A DNA stretch of 64,000 nucleotides from Micromonospora nigra (GTDB lineage: Bacteria > Actinomycetota > Actinomycetes > Mycobacteriales > Micromonosporaceae), in the NCBI RefSeq assembly GCF_900091585.1, contig NZ_FMHT01000003.1, positions 1,488,001 to 1,552,000 on the forward strand. Reading direction: 5' to 3'. The position numbers were made by a program, and so were the translations under genes. The notes under the pieces were generated by a model. The model was not told where the DNA came from. It worked only from the letters and a program-made list of their open reading frames with translations, and made no database searches. How positions within the stretch are numbered: position 1 is the first letter of the stretch; each line of letters starts with the position of its first letter. Positions 44,746-53,843 of this stretch are shown here, piece after piece.

Positions 44746-45891
44746 TCAGGCGTGGCCGTTGAAGGCGTCGCGCATCCGGGAGAAGAAGCCGCCCTGCTTG
44801 GTCAGCTCGGCGACCTCCTCGCCCCGGGTCTTGGCGAAGTCCCGCAGGACGCGTTCCTGCTCGGCGTCCAGCTTGGTCGGCGTGCGCACGTCGAGGTGCA
44901 CGTAGAGGTCGCCCCGGCCGGTGCCGCGCAGGTGCGGCACGCCCCGGGCCCGCAGCCGCAGCGTGCTGCCGGGCTGGGTGCCGGGCTTCACGTCGACCGT
45001 CTCCTCGCTGTCGAGGGTCTTGATGGTCAGCCGGGTGCCCAACGCCGCCGCCGTCATCGGCACGGTGACCCGGCAGTGCAGGTCGTCGCCCTTGCGGGAG
45101 TAGACGTCGTGCGGTCGCTCGTGGATCTCCACGTACAGGTCGCCGGCCGTGCCGCCGCCCGGGCCGACCTCACCCTGCTGGGCGAGGCGGATCCGCATGC
45201 CGTCCTCGACCCCGGCGGGGATCTTGACGGTCAGCGAGCGGCGGGTGCGGACCCGGCCGTCGCCCGCGCAGGTCGGGCAGGGCTGCGGGATCGTGGTGCC
45301 GTAGCCCTGACAGACCGTGCAGGGCCGGGCCGAGACCACCTGGCCGAGGAAGGTGCGCTGCACCGACTGCACCTCGCCCCGGCCCCCGCACGCCTCGCAG
45401 GTGGCCAGGTGGGTGCCGGCGGCGGTGCCCGCCCCGGAACAGGTCGTGCAGAGCACCGCCGTGTCGACGGTGATCGGGGCCTCGACGCCGAACGCGGTCT
45501 CGTGCAGGTCGAGTTCCAGCCGCAGGATCGCGTCCGCACCCGGCCGGGTACGCGGGCGCGGACCCCGAGCGCCACCGGCCGCGCCGCCGAAGAAGGCGTC
45601 CATGATGTCCTGGAAGCCCACGAACGGGCCGGCCCCGCCGGGACCTCCCGGCCCACCGGCGCCCCCGCCGCCCGGGGCGAGCGGGTCGCCGCCCAGGTCG
45701 ACGATCTGGCGCTTACGGTCGTCCGAGAGGACCTCGTACGCGGCGTTGATGTCCTTGAACTTCTCCTGTGCCTCCGGGTCCGGATTCACGTCCGGGTGGA
45801 ACTTCCGCGCCAGCTTGCGGTAGGCGCGCTTGATCTCGTCGTCGGAGGCCTCCCGGCTCACGCCGAGGATGCCGTAGTAGTCCCTGGCCAC
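44746..45891 (-). CDS. dnaJ: Molecular chaperone DnaJ (HrcA-linked copy)
   Basis: 381 residues. J domain with the HPD motif ([20 protein letters not shown]), a Gly-rich linker (about residues 72-110), four zinc repeats [24 protein letters not shown] and CPTCAGDG, then the C-terminal substrate-binding domains. The GTG start is followed by [10 protein letters not shown]. This is the second actinobacterial DnaJ (dnaJ2 type), encoded with hrcA rather than dnaK, and should be under HrcA control from the CIRCE site upstream of hrcA. Confidence 0.96.
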   Translation of the reverse strand: MARDYYGILGVSREASDDEIKRAYRKLARKFHPDVNPDPEAQEKFKDINAAYEVLSDDRKRQIVDLGGDPLAPGGGGAGGPGGPGGAGPFVGFQDIMDAFFGGAAGGARGPRPRTRPGADAILRLELDLHETAFGVEAPITVDTAVLCTTCSGAGTAAGTHLATCEACGGRGEVQSVQRTFLGQVVSARPCTVCQGYGTTIPQPCPTCAGDGRVRTRRSLTVKIPAGVEDGMRIRLAQQGEVGPGGGTAGDLYVEIHERPHDVYSRKGDDLHCRVTVPMTAAALGTRLTIKTLDSEETVDVKPGTQPGSTLRLRARGVPHLRGTGRGDLYVHLDVRTPTKLDAEQERVLRDFAKTRGEEVAELTKQGGFFSRMRDAFNGHA

Positions 45892-45965
45892 TGCGTTCCC
45901 GTGTCCTCATGTTCGTCTCGCGTTGCGCCGGTCGGCGGCCGGAGCCGGCCGTCGGCCCTGACTGG

Positions 45966-46988
45966 TCAGTTCTGGGCCAGCAGCTCGCCCACGTAGCGTG
46001 CCACGGCCCGCACCGTGGCGATGGTGCCGGGGTAGTCCATCCGGGTCGGCCCCAGCACCCCCAGGCCCCCCACGATGGTGGCACCCGGGCCGTAGCCGGT
46101 GCTGACCACCGAGGCGGCACGCAGATTGTCGATCTCGTTCTCGTCGCCGATCCGTACGCGCAGCGTGCTGGGCTCCACCTCGCCGATCAGCTTGAGCAGC
46201 ACGACCTCCTCCTCGAGGGCTTCGAGGATCGGGCGCAGCGTGCCTTCGAAGTCGAGCAGACCGTTGCGGGTGAGGTTGGCCGTGCCGGCCAGGGCGATGC
46301 GCTCCTCGTGCCGCTCGACCAGGGTCTCCAACAGCACCGTGGAGAGCGTGGTCATCGCCGGGCGCAGGTGTGGGGCGGACTCCTCCACCAGCGCCTGGAC
46401 CAGCGGCGGGGTGTCCGACAGGCGGGTGCCCACCAGCTTGTCGTTGACCAGCCGGCGCAGGTCGGTGACGTCGTCGGCGGGGGTCGGCGCGGGCAGCTCG
46501 ACCAGCCGCTGCTCGACCCGGCCCGTGTCGGCGATCATCACCAGCATCAGCCGGGTGGTGGACAGCGGCACCAGCTCCAGGTGTCGCACCGTGGAACGGG
46601 CCAGGCTCGGATACTGCACCACCGCCACCTGCCGGGTGAGCTGCGCCAGCAGCCGCACGGTGCGGTACACCACGTCGTCGAGGTCGACCGCGCCGGCCAG
46701 GAACCGCTCGATGGCCCGCCGCTCGGCGGGGCTGAGTGGCTTGACCCGGGACAACCGGTCGACGAAGAGCCGGTAGCCGAGGTCGGTGGGCACCCGACCG
46801 GCGCTGGTGTGCGGCTGGCGGATGTAGCCCTCCTCCTCCAGCACGGCCATGTCGTTGCGGACCGTCGCGGGTGACACGCCGAGCTGGTGGCGCTCCACCA
46901 GGGCACGGCTGCCGACCGGCTCCTGCGTGGCGACGTAGTCTTCGACGATCGCGCGGAGCACGGCGAGCTTGCGGTCGTCGAGACCCAC
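45966..46988 (-). CDS. hrcA: Heat-inducible transcription repressor HrcA
   Basis: 340 residues. N-terminal winged helix ([28 protein letters not shown], then [36 protein letters not shown]) and C-terminal GAF-like dimer domain ending [20 protein letters not shown]. HrcA represses heat-shock genes at CIRCE sites with GroEL as a helper. The GTG at 46988 has AGGAGG at 7 bases. A perfect CIRCE element 55 bases upstream gives autoregulation of hrcA-dnaJ-rsmE. Confidence 0.96.
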   Translation of the reverse strand: MGLDDRKLAVLRAIVEDYVATQEPVGSRALVERHQLGVSPATVRNDMAVLEEEGYIRQPHTSAGRVPTDLGYRLFVDRLSRVKPLSPAERRAIERFLAGAVDLDDVVYRTVRLLAQLTRQVAVVQYPSLARSTVRHLELVPLSTTRLMLVMIADTGRVEQRLVELPAPTPADDVTDLRRLVNDKLVGTRLSDTPPLVQALVEESAPHLRPAMTTLSTVLLETLVERHEERIALAGTANLTRNGLLDFEGTLRPILEALEEEVVLLKLIGEVEPSTLRVRIGDENEIDNLRAASVVSTGYGPGATIVGGLGVLGPTRMDYPGTIATVRAVARYVGELLAQN

Positions 46989-47043
46989 TCCCCCACCTCC
47001 TGTCGCAGGTCGATGCCCGGCGGAGGCGGGCCCCGCCGGGATC

Positions 47044-47070
47044 CTGGCACTCGACTGTAACGAGTGCCAG
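47044..47070 (-). promoter_or_regulatory. CIRCE operator of the hrcA operon
   Basis: CTGGCACTC and GAGTGCCAG are exact inverted repeats of 9 bases with a 9-base spacer, matching the CIRCE plan (TTAGCACTC-N9-GAGTGCTAA) at the conserved GCACTC/GAGTGC core. It lies 55 bases before the hrcA start codon. Confidence 0.95.
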
Positions 47071-47211
47071 TCTACGTCGGCGGAGCCGCCAAAGCGATGA
47101 TCAACCTCGGACCGTCGGTCCGGTCCGGCACGTGCCCGAACCGATCGTCCAGCACATCCCGGTCGGTGTCGCTCTGGTGCGCCGTTGCCCCCGGCACCTA
47201 CCGTGACCTCC

Positions 47212-47808
47212 ATGACTGAACCACCTCGCCCGCCCGGGCCCCCCGGGTCCAGCCCCGACGAACCCACCGCACCACTGTCCGGCGGGGCGGACCCGGCCGG
47301 CTATCCCCCGCCCGGTGGCTATCCGCCGCCCGGCGGTTACCCACCGCCCACCGGCGACCAGCCGCCGTCGGCCGGATACCCACCGCCCGGGGGCTATCCC
47401 CCGCCGGGCGGCTACCCGCCCGGCGGCGGCTACGGTCCGGCGCCCTCCGGCTACCAGAACAACGACGACAAGACCTGGGCGCTGATCGCGCACTTCGGCG
47501 GAGCCGCCGGGGTGATCGTCGGCGGTGGCCTGCTCGGCTGGGTCGCGCCGCTGATCGCCATGATGACCAGGGGACAGCAGTCGCCGACGGCGCGGGCGCA
47601 CGCGGTCGCCGCGTTGAACTTCCAGCTCACCTGGGCGATCGTCGGAGTGCTGAGCTGGGTGCTCACCGCCATCACCTGCGGGCTGCTGTTCTTCGTACCG
47701 ATGATCGTCTGGATCATTCCGGTGATCTTCGGGATCATCGGCGGCGTGAAGGCGATCGAGGGCGTGCTCTACGGCTACCCGATGAGCTACGCGTTCGTGA
47801 AGCGCTGA
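47212..47808 (+). CDS. DUF4870-family membrane protein with PPGGY repeats
   Basis: 198 residues. The first ~80 residues are built from [16 protein letters not shown] repeats, a disordered extension common in actinobacterial membrane proteins. The DUF4870 domain follows ([75 protein letters not shown]), with three to four helices. ATG at 47212. Divergent from hrcA, with the CIRCE site between them but 142 bases away. Function unknown; a terminator hairpin follows. Confidence 0.88.
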   Translation: MTEPPRPPGPPGSSPDEPTAPLSGGADPAGYPPPGGYPPPGGYPPPTGDQPPSAGYPPPGGYPPPGGYPPGGGYGPAPSGYQNNDDKTWALIAHFGGAAGVIVGGGLLGWVAPLIAMMTRGQQSPTARAHAVAALNFQLTWAIVGVLSWVLTAITCGLLFFVPMIVWIIPVIFGIIGGVKAIEGVLYGYPMSYAFVKR

Positions 47809-47816
47809 CGCCTCCG

Positions 47817-47843
47817 GGCCGGCCGCTCTCCCCGCGGCCGGCC
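47817..47843. terminator. Bidirectional terminator between the DUF4870 gene and hemW
   Basis: 10-bp perfect stem (47817-47826 with 47834-47843, 7-base loop) beginning 8 bases after the DUF4870 stop and 7 bases from the hemW stop on the other strand. Confidence 0.8.
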
Positions 47844-47850
47844 GGGTGGC

Positions 47851-49074
47851 TCACGGCAGCAGGTCGCGGACCACGGCGTCGGCGAGCAGCCGGCCGCGCA
47901 GCGTCAGGACGGCCCGCCCGGCCGCGTGCGCGGGCGCAGCCAGCAGCCCGTCCGCCACGGCCCGCGCGGCGGCGGCCCGACCGGCGTCGTCCAGGGCGGC
48001 CAGCGGCAGCCCGTCGGCGAGCCGCAGCCGCAGCATCACGTCCTCCGTGTACGCCTCGTCGGGCGTCAGCACCTCCCGGGCGAGGCCGGGTGACCGACCA
48101 TCGGCCAGGCGCTTCGCGTACGCCGTGGGGTGCTTGACGTTCCACCAGCGCACCCCGCCGACGTGGCTGTGTGCCCCCGGGCCGAGGCCCCACCAGTCGG
48201 CGCCGGTCCAGTACAGCAGGTTGTGGCGGCAGCGGGCCGCCCCCGAGCGCGCCCAGTTCGACACCTCGTACCAGGAGAACCCGGCCGCGCCGAGGGCGGC
48301 CTCCGCGGCCAGGTAACGGTCCGCCGCCACGTCGTCGGAGGGGTACGGCAGCTCGCCGCGCCGCATCCGCGCGGCCAGCCGGGTGCCGTCCTCGACGATC
48401 AGGGCGTACGCGCTGACATGGTCCGCCCCGGCGGCGACCACCTGGTCGAGGGAGGCGGCGAAGTCCTCCGCGCGCTCCCCCGGCGTGCCGTAGATCAGAT
48501 CCAGGTTGACGTGGTCGAATCCGGCCTCCCGGGCCTCCACGGCGGCCTCGACGGCCCGGCCGGGCCGGTGCGTGCGGTCGAGGACCGCCAGGACCCCGGA
48601 CGCGGCGGACTGCATGCCCAGCGAGATCCGGGTGTAGCCGGCCGACCGCAGCTCCTTCAAGGTCGCCGGGCCGACCGATTCGGGGTTGGCCTCGGTGGTC
48701 ACCTCGACGTCGGCCGCCAACCCCCAGACGCGGTCGATCCCGTCGAGGATCCGGGCCAGGTCGTCCGGCGGCAGCAGGGTGGGCGTGCCGCCGCCCACGA
48801 AGACCGTGTCGACCCGCGACGGCGGGGTGTCGCCCAGGACCCGGGCGGCCAGCGTCAGCTCGGCCAGCACGGTGTCGGCGTACGTCTCCCGGCTCGCCCC
48901 GCCGCCCAGTTCCGCCGCCGTGTAGGTGTTGAAGTCGCAGTAGCCGCACCGGCTGGCGCAGAACGGCACGTGCACGTACACCCCGAAGCCGCTGGCGCCC
49001 ACCGCGCGGGTGGCGGCGGCGGGCAGCGACCCGTCGACGGGGACGGGTTCGCCTGCTGGAAGGACGCCGGGCAT
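47851..49074 (-). CDS. hemW: Radical SAM heme chaperone HemW
   Basis: 407 residues. The radical SAM cluster motif is C-x3-C-x2-C in VHVPFCASRCGYCDFNTYT, followed by VFVGGGTPTLLPPDDL, TTEANPESV, RISLGMQSAASGVL and DHVNLDLIYGTPGE. HemW binds heme and a [4Fe-4S] cluster and inserts heme into respiratory enzymes; it is often misannotated as coproporphyrinogen dehydrogenase. The HemN-specific Cys pattern C-x3-C-x2-C-x-C is absent, which supports HemW. I chose the ATG at 49074; a GTG at 49080 is possible. Divergent from the enoyl-CoA hydratase gene. Confidence 0.93.
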   Translation of the reverse strand: MPGVLPAGEPVPVDGSLPAAATRAVGASGFGVYVHVPFCASRCGYCDFNTYTAAELGGGASRETYADTVLAELTLAARVLGDTPPSRVDTVFVGGGTPTLLPPDDLARILDGIDRVWGLAADVEVTTEANPESVGPATLKELRSAGYTRISLGMQSAASGVLAVLDRTHRPGRAVEAAVEAREAGFDHVNLDLIYGTPGERAEDFAASLDQVVAAGADHVSAYALIVEDGTRLAARMRRGELPYPSDDVAADRYLAAEAALGAAGFSWYEVSNWARSGAARCRHNLLYWTGADWWGLGPGAHSHVGGVRWWNVKHPTAYAKRLADGRSPGLAREVLTPDEAYTEDVMLRLRLADGLPLAALDDAGRAAAARAVADGLLAAPAHAAGRAVLTLRGRLLADAVVRDLLP

Positions 49075-49094
49075 GCGCACTAGTGTGCCCTCAC

Positions 49095-49886
49095 ATGACC
49101 TCTCCCGACGCGCTCGTGCGGGTCGCCACGACCCGCGGGGTGACGACCCTCACCCTCGACAGCCCGCACAACCGCAACGCGCTCTCCACCCCGCTGATGA
49201 CCGAGCTGCTGGCGGGACTGGCCGCCGCGGTCGCCGACGACACGGTCCGGGCAATCGTGCTCGACCACACCGGCCCGGTGTTCTGCTCCGGGGCGGATCT
49301 GAAGGAGACGGCCGCCGCGTACGCCAGTGGCACGGTGCCTGCCGGGAAGCTGGGCGACGTGCTCGCGGCCGTCTGGGAGTGCCCCAAGCCGGTGCTGGCG
49401 CGCGTCGCCGGGCCGGCGCGGGCCGGCGGCCTGGGGCTGATCGCGGCGGCCGACCTGGCGGTCTGCGCACAGGAGGCGACGTTCGCCTTCACCGAGGTGC
49501 GGATCGGGGTGATCCCGGCGGTCATCTCCGCTACCGTGCTGCCCCGCCTGCACCCGCGCGCCGCGGCGGAGCTGTATCTGACCGGGGACACCTTCGACGG
49601 CCGGCGGGCCGCCGAGGTCGGCCTGGTCACCACCGCCGTGCCGGCCGCCGACCTGGACGCGACCGTCGCCCGGTACTGCGACTCGCTGGTGCGCGGCGCG
49701 CCGGGCGCCCTCGCCGGGGCGAAGCAACTGCTGCGCCGGCCGGCCCCCACCGACCTGCGGGCCGAGATCGCCGAGCTGACCGAGCTGTCCACCGGCTACT
49801 TCCTGTCCGAGGACGGCCGGGAGGGCGTGTTGGCGTTCCGGGAGAAGCGGCCGGCGCGCTGGGTGCCCGCCACCGACGCCGACTGA
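49095..49886 (+). CDS. Enoyl-CoA hydratase/isomerase family protein
   Basis: 263 residues of the crotonase fold. Recognised by TLTLDSPHNRNALSTPLM, the oxyanion-hole strand VLDHTGPVFCSGADLKE, GPARAGGLGLIAAADLAV, and ATFAFTEVRIGVIPAVISATVLPRL, where one of the two usual catalytic acidic residues (E in TEVRIGV) is present. ATG at 49095 (a GTG four codons earlier is possible). Divergent from hemW with about 20 bases between. Pathway not clear from neighbours; beta-oxidation or branched-chain degradation are likely. Confidence 0.9.
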   Translation: MTSPDALVRVATTRGVTTLTLDSPHNRNALSTPLMTELLAGLAAAVADDTVRAIVLDHTGPVFCSGADLKETAAAYASGTVPAGKLGDVLAAVWECPKPVLARVAGPARAGGLGLIAAADLAVCAQEATFAFTEVRIGVIPAVISATVLPRLHPRAAAELYLTGDTFDGRRAAEVGLVTTAVPAADLDATVARYCDSLVRGAPGALAGAKQLLRRPAPTDLRAEIAELTELSTGYFLSEDGREGVLAFREKRPARWVPATDAD

Positions 49887-50023
49887 CCGCCCGCCGCCCG
49901 GGAACCGGGAGCGGGAACGGGTTGGCCGGGGGCGGGGGCGGGAAGCGCCCGAACCGTCCGGGTGGCCACGGACCGCTCGTTCGGGGACGTACTCTTGTCG
50001 CACTTGTCGTACGGGAGGTGTGG

Positions 50024-50974
50024 GTGCGGACTCGGGCAGTCGTGGCGGGCGGAGTGGTCCTGGTGCTCGTCGCCGTGGTCGGGATCGTCCTCGGGCTCCG
50101 GCAGGTCGGTGACCGGCTACGGCTACCGCTGACCGGCCGTGCCTGCACGGTGCAGACCGACGACGGGCAGGTGTCGCTGAACGCCGAACAGATGGCCCAC
50201 GCGGCGACGATCGCGGCGATCGGCAGCCGGCGCGGCATGCCCGAACGGGCGGTCGTGGTGGCTCTGGCGACCGCCTACCAGGAGTCGGGGCTGCGCAACC
50301 TGGCCGGCGGCGACCGCGACTCGATCGGGCTGTTCCAGCAGCGGCCCAGCCAGGGCTGGGGCACCCCCGAACAGATCCGCGACACCCGGTACGCGACGAG
50401 GAAGTTCTACGCGGCGCTGAAGAAGGTGCGCGGCTGGGAGGAGATGCGCGTCACCGACGCCGCGCAGAAGGTCCAGCGCTCGGCCTTCCCCGAGGCGTAC
50501 GAGAAGTGGGCCGACGAGTCGCAGGTGCTCACCCAGGCGCTGCTCGGCCACGCCACCACGGCGGTCACCTGCACGCTCGGCGGCGATCCGGCGATGCGGG
50601 GCGCGGCGGCCCTCGACGCGCTGGGTCGGGGTCTCACGCTCGACTGGGGTGTGGCGGCCTTCGCCTCCGGCGACGACCAGCCGGCAGGGAGGGGCTACTT
50701 CAGCACCGACGTCGACGGCGACCCGACCCTGCTGAAGGTGGGGGTCAACGACTTCGAGCGGAGCCCCGAAGGCAGCCTGATGACCTCCGCCGAAGGCGTG
50801 CGGGCCGGTTGGCGGTATGCGCACTGGCTGGTCTCCCACGCCAAGCCGCACGGGGTGAAGCGGGTGGTCTATGACGGCCGGGAGTGGACCGCCAAACGCG
50901 GCGACTGGAAGCGCCTGCCGGACAGCGACCGGGGCGACACCCAGGTCCTCGCCGAGGTCCACGCCGACGTGTGA
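50024..50974 (+). CDS. Membrane-anchored lysozyme-fold (transglycosylase-like) protein
   Basis: 316 residues from a GTG with GGGAGG five bases upstream. One N-terminal membrane helix (VVAGGVVLVLVAVVGIVLGL). Outside lies AATIAAIGSRRGMPERAVVVALATAYQESGLRNL, with a Glu in the position of the catalytic acid of soluble lytic transglycosylases, and DSIGLFQQRPSQGWGTPEQIRD, a typical lysozyme-fold motif. The C-terminal half (GLTLDWGVAAFASGDD to the end) is a second domain of unknown type. Role in cell-wall turnover is inferred. Preceded by a ~137-base gap and followed by a 220-base gap with no gene. Confidence 0.75.
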   Translation: MRTRAVVAGGVVLVLVAVVGIVLGLRQVGDRLRLPLTGRACTVQTDDGQVSLNAEQMAHAATIAAIGSRRGMPERAVVVALATAYQESGLRNLAGGDRDSIGLFQQRPSQGWGTPEQIRDTRYATRKFYAALKKVRGWEEMRVTDAAQKVQRSAFPEAYEKWADESQVLTQALLGHATTAVTCTLGGDPAMRGAAALDALGRGLTLDWGVAAFASGDDQPAGRGYFSTDVDGDPTLLKVGVNDFERSPEGSLMTSAEGVRAGWRYAHWLVSHAKPHGVKRVVYDGREWTAKRGDWKRLPDSDRGDTQVLAEVHADV

Positions 50975-51194
50975 GCGACCCCGATCGCCTTACCTACAGT
51001 CACCGCACATTCCGGCCAATCCCTTCATATCCCCCAGCGATGGCGCGCTGAGCAACGTTCGGTAGCCGCGCCACCGCCCTCGGTCGCCGCGCCCGTGGGA
51101 TCGCTCCACGCGCGTCCCCCGGTCTCACGTACGCGCGTTACGATCAGCGGCCTGTGCCAGAAAAGGTTTCACCTCAGGGGGAGGGTACGACGCG

Positions 51195-52097
51195 GTGTTC
51201 GACTACGGCGACCGGACCGGTTACGAACCGATCAGTGACATCGACCGCAAGGAGTTCCACGAGCAGGGCTTCCTCCTGCTGCGCAACGTCCTGACGGAGG
51301 ACCACCGGGCCGCGCTCGAGGCGGCGGTCGACCGCGTCTACGCGGAGGAGAAGGCCAAGGGCAACACGACCAAGGACGGCACCCTGCACCTGCTGGGCTT
51401 CCTCGATCGTGACGAGCTCTTCGGCGACCTGCTGACCCACCCGATCGCCTTCCCCTACATGTGGGGCCTGGCGGGGTGGAACATCTACACGCACCACAAC
51501 CACCTCGACGTCACCCCGCCGGCGCTGGAGCCGGAGAAGCCGTACTGGGGGTGGCACCAGGACGGGTACCGGCAGAACTCCGACCCGGAGACGATGGACC
51601 CGAACCTGCCCCGGCCGATGTTCTCGCTGAAGGTCGCCTACGTGCTGTCCGACCTGTCGGAGAACGGTCGCGGGGCGACCAAGGTGATCCCGGGCAGCCA
51701 CCTGTGGAACTCGCTGCCCCGACCGGCGGACACCACCGTGCACAACCCGGACCCGGAGGGCACGGTGGAGATCACCGCCAACCCGGGTGACGCGTTCATC
51801 TTCGACCGGCGGCAGTGGCACTCCCGGTCGACGAACCTGTCGACCATCACCCGCAAGATGCTGTTCGTCGGCTACACGTACCGGTGGATCCGCCCGCTGG
51901 ACGAGCTGCACATCGACAAGGACGGCGAGTGGTGGGCCAACCGGACCCCGGTGCAGCGCCAGCTCTGCGGTGAGGGCACCCACACCGCGAACTACTGGGG
52001 CATCAACTGGGACGGCTACATCGACGACCAGATCCCGCTGCGCAAGGAGCTGAAGGAGCGCGGTCTGCTCGACCGCAACATCCCCTGGCTGCGCTGA
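51195..52097 (+). CDS. Phytanoyl-CoA dioxygenase-family oxygenase
   Basis: 300 residues, Fe(II)/2-oxoglutarate-dependent oxygenase of the PhyH superfamily. The iron ligands fit H-x-D in YWGWHQDGYRQN and the distal His in DRRQWHSRSTNLS, with the 2-oxoglutarate Arg in the following segment (ITRKML). Family stretches are FLLLRNVLTEDHRAAL and RGATKVIPGSHLWNSL. Relatives include ectoine hydroxylase and natural-product hydroxylases; no ectoine or biosynthetic genes lie nearby. The GTG at 51195 has GGGGGAGGG nine bases before. Its own promoter probably lies in the 220-base gap upstream. Confidence 0.88.
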   Translation: MFDYGDRTGYEPISDIDRKEFHEQGFLLLRNVLTEDHRAALEAAVDRVYAEEKAKGNTTKDGTLHLLGFLDRDELFGDLLTHPIAFPYMWGLAGWNIYTHHNHLDVTPPALEPEKPYWGWHQDGYRQNSDPETMDPNLPRPMFSLKVAYVLSDLSENGRGATKVIPGSHLWNSLPRPADTTVHNPDPEGTVEITANPGDAFIFDRRQWHSRSTNLSTITRKMLFVGYTYRWIRPLDELHIDKDGEWWANRTPVQRQLCGEGTHTANYWGINWDGYIDDQIPLRKELKERGLLDRNIPWLR

Positions 52098-52110
52098 CCC
52101 CGCGCGCCCG

Positions 52111-52144
52111 GACGGGCCTCCTCCCCTGCGGGAGGGGGCCCGTC
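52111..52144. terminator. Terminator between the PhyH-type oxygenase and MOSC genes
   Basis: A 15-bp stem with one G-T pair (GACGGGCCTCCTCCC with GGGAGGGGGCCCGTC) around a 4-base loop, 14 bases after the oxygenase stop. Convergent genes on both sides. Confidence 0.82.
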
Positions 52145-52165
52145 GGCGTCAGCGCCCCGCGGCGG

Positions 52166-52813
52166 TCAGGAGTTGTCCGCTCCGGCCAGGCGGCGGCGGG
52201 CCTTCTCCCGGATCCACTCCGGAAGGTCCTCGGCCTCCAGCAGCCGGGGCAGCAGGGCCGGCTCCAGGCTCGTGGCCCGGAACACCTCGCCGATGGTGAC
52301 CCCGTGCGAGGGCCGGTGCACCACCTCCACCGGGTCACCGGCGCTCACCTCTCCCTCGCGCAGTACCCGCAGGTACGCCCCGGGGGTCCCCCGGGCCGTG
52401 AACCGCTTGATCAGATCCGGTACGCCCCAGAAGCCGGCGAACGTGGTGCACGGGGTACGCGGCATGCTCACCTGGAGCACGACTGGGCCGATCGCCCACC
52501 GCTCCCCGATCACCGCACCGGTCACGTCCACCGCGTACGTCGTCAGGTTCTCGCCGAACCCGCCGGGGCGGACGGCGCGGCCGATCTCGGCCGCCCACCA
52601 GGCGGCGTCCTCCTCGGCGTAGGCGTACACCGCCTTGTCGGGGCCGCCGTGGTGGGCGGGCTCCCCGATGAAGTCGCCGGCCACCCCGTCGGTGCGGAGG
52701 AACACCGGCCCCTCGACCGGCCGCTTGTCGATGCCGCTGCGCCCGTTCGCGGCACCCGCCCAGGCCGCCTCGGTAACGCCGCCTACATTGACCGATGTCA
52801 CCCTACCCGTCAT
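52166..52813 (-). CDS. MOSC-domain protein
   Basis: 215 residues. MOSC domains are named after the molybdenum cofactor sulfurase C-terminus and carry sulfur or bind Mo cofactor and various N-oxides. The probable catalytic Cys is in VSMPRTPCTTFAGFWG. Family features are GPVFLRTDGVAGDFIGEPAHHGGPDKAVYAY and PGGFGENLTTYAVD. YiiM-like proteins reduce N-hydroxylated compounds, so detoxification is a possibility. ATG at 52813. Same strand as the sugar ABC genes upstream, separated by ~118 bases. Confidence 0.9.
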   Translation of the reverse strand: MTGRVTSVNVGGVTEAAWAGAANGRSGIDKRPVEGPVFLRTDGVAGDFIGEPAHHGGPDKAVYAYAEEDAAWWAAEIGRAVRPGGFGENLTTYAVDVTGAVIGERWAIGPVVLQVSMPRTPCTTFAGFWGVPDLIKRFTARGTPGAYLRVLREGEVSAGDPVEVVHRPSHGVTIGEVFRATSLEPALLPRLLEAEDLPEWIREKARRRLAGADNS

Positions 52814-52931
52814 GATCGTCAGCCTACCCGCCGAAGCTGGTCGCCTCCACGGCCGTCGCGTCGCGCTGGCCGAGCGGATCGCCCCACCGACCGGACCGCC
52901 CCTCCAACCTGCTCGCGACAACCGGGGCGGA

Positions 52932-53843
52932 TCAGCCCTTGACCGCGCCGGCGACCAGGCCGGAGACCATCCGGCGCTGCACGAGCAGGAAGAACACGAT
53001 CACGGGGAGGGTGAACAGGGTGGAGGCGGCCATGACCGGCCCCCAGGCCGTGTCGTCCCGGCCGAAGAAGAACGTCATCGCCACCGGCAGGGTGTAGCTG
53101 TCCTGGTCGTTGATGAAGGTCAGGGCGAAGATCAGCTCGTTCCAGGCGGTGATGAACGAGAAGATGCTCGTCGCCACCAGGCCCGGCGCCACCAGCGGAA
53201 AGAGGATCCGGCGGAAGATCTGCGCCCGGTTCGCCCCGTCGATGGCGGCGGCCTCCTCCAACTCCTTCGGCACCGCGGCGACGAAGCCTCGCAGCATCCA
53301 CACCGCGAAGGGCAGCGAGAAGCCGAGGTAGGTGAGGACGAGACTGGGCAGCGTGTTGTAGAGCCCGAGCCGCTGGATCATCAGGAACAGCGGGATGACC
53401 AGCGCCTCCAGCGGGATCATCTGCACGATCAGCAGCATGATCAGGAAGCTGGTCCGCAGCGTGAACCGGAACCGGGCGACGGCCGTGGCGGCCAACAGCG
53501 CGACGAGGCCGCTGAGCAGCACGGTGCTCCCGGCGACCAGCACGCTGTTGAGGAAGAAGTCACCGAAGGTCACGCCGGGGATCAGGTTTCCGGTGAGGAT
53601 CTCCCGGTAGTGCTCCAGGGTCGGTTCGGTGGGCACCGGCCGGGGCGTACTGGAGAAGATCTCCCGGCTCGGCTTCAGCGAGGTGGCGATCATCCAGTAG
53701 ACGGGGAAGGCCGCGAAGAACGCCACGAGCAGGCCCGCGCCGTTGAGCGCCCACCGGCGCGCACGGCGACCGGCGGGGCGTCCGGGCGTACGCCGGGGTG
53801 GGCCTGCTGCCGGCGCGGGGTGCGCCGTCGCCTGCGGAGTCAC
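52932..53843 (-). CDS. Sugar ABC transporter permease, MalG-like
   Basis: 303 residues, CUT1 family. Six hydrophobic segments. The cytoplasmic EAA loop, which docks the ATPase, reads ELEEAAAIDGANRAQIFRRILFPLVAPG. The GTG at 53843 overlaps the stop of the MalF-like gene (GTGA) with AGGAGG just upstream inside that gene. The N-terminal ~30 residues are Pro/Arg-rich. Partner of the MalF-like permease for import of an unknown sugar. Confidence 0.93.
   Translation of the reverse strand: MTPQATAHPAPAAGPPRRTPGRPAGRRARRWALNGAGLLVAFFAAFPVYWMIATSLKPSREIFSSTPRPVPTEPTLEHYREILTGNLIPGVTFGDFFLNSVLVAGSTVLLSGLVALLAATAVARFRFTLRTSFLIMLLIVQMIPLEALVIPLFLMIQRLGLYNTLPSLVLTYLGFSLPFAVWMLRGFVAAVPKELEEAAAIDGANRAQIFRRILFPLVAPGLVATSIFSFITAWNELIFALTFINDQDSYTLPVAMTFFFGRDDTAWGPVMAASTLFTLPVIVFFLLVQRRMVSGLVAGAVKG

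Noticed and set aside
49887..50023. A gene in the gap after the enoyl-CoA hydratase
   Set aside because: The frames that cross the gap are continuations of neighbouring genes with no separate start, ribosome site or recognisable product.
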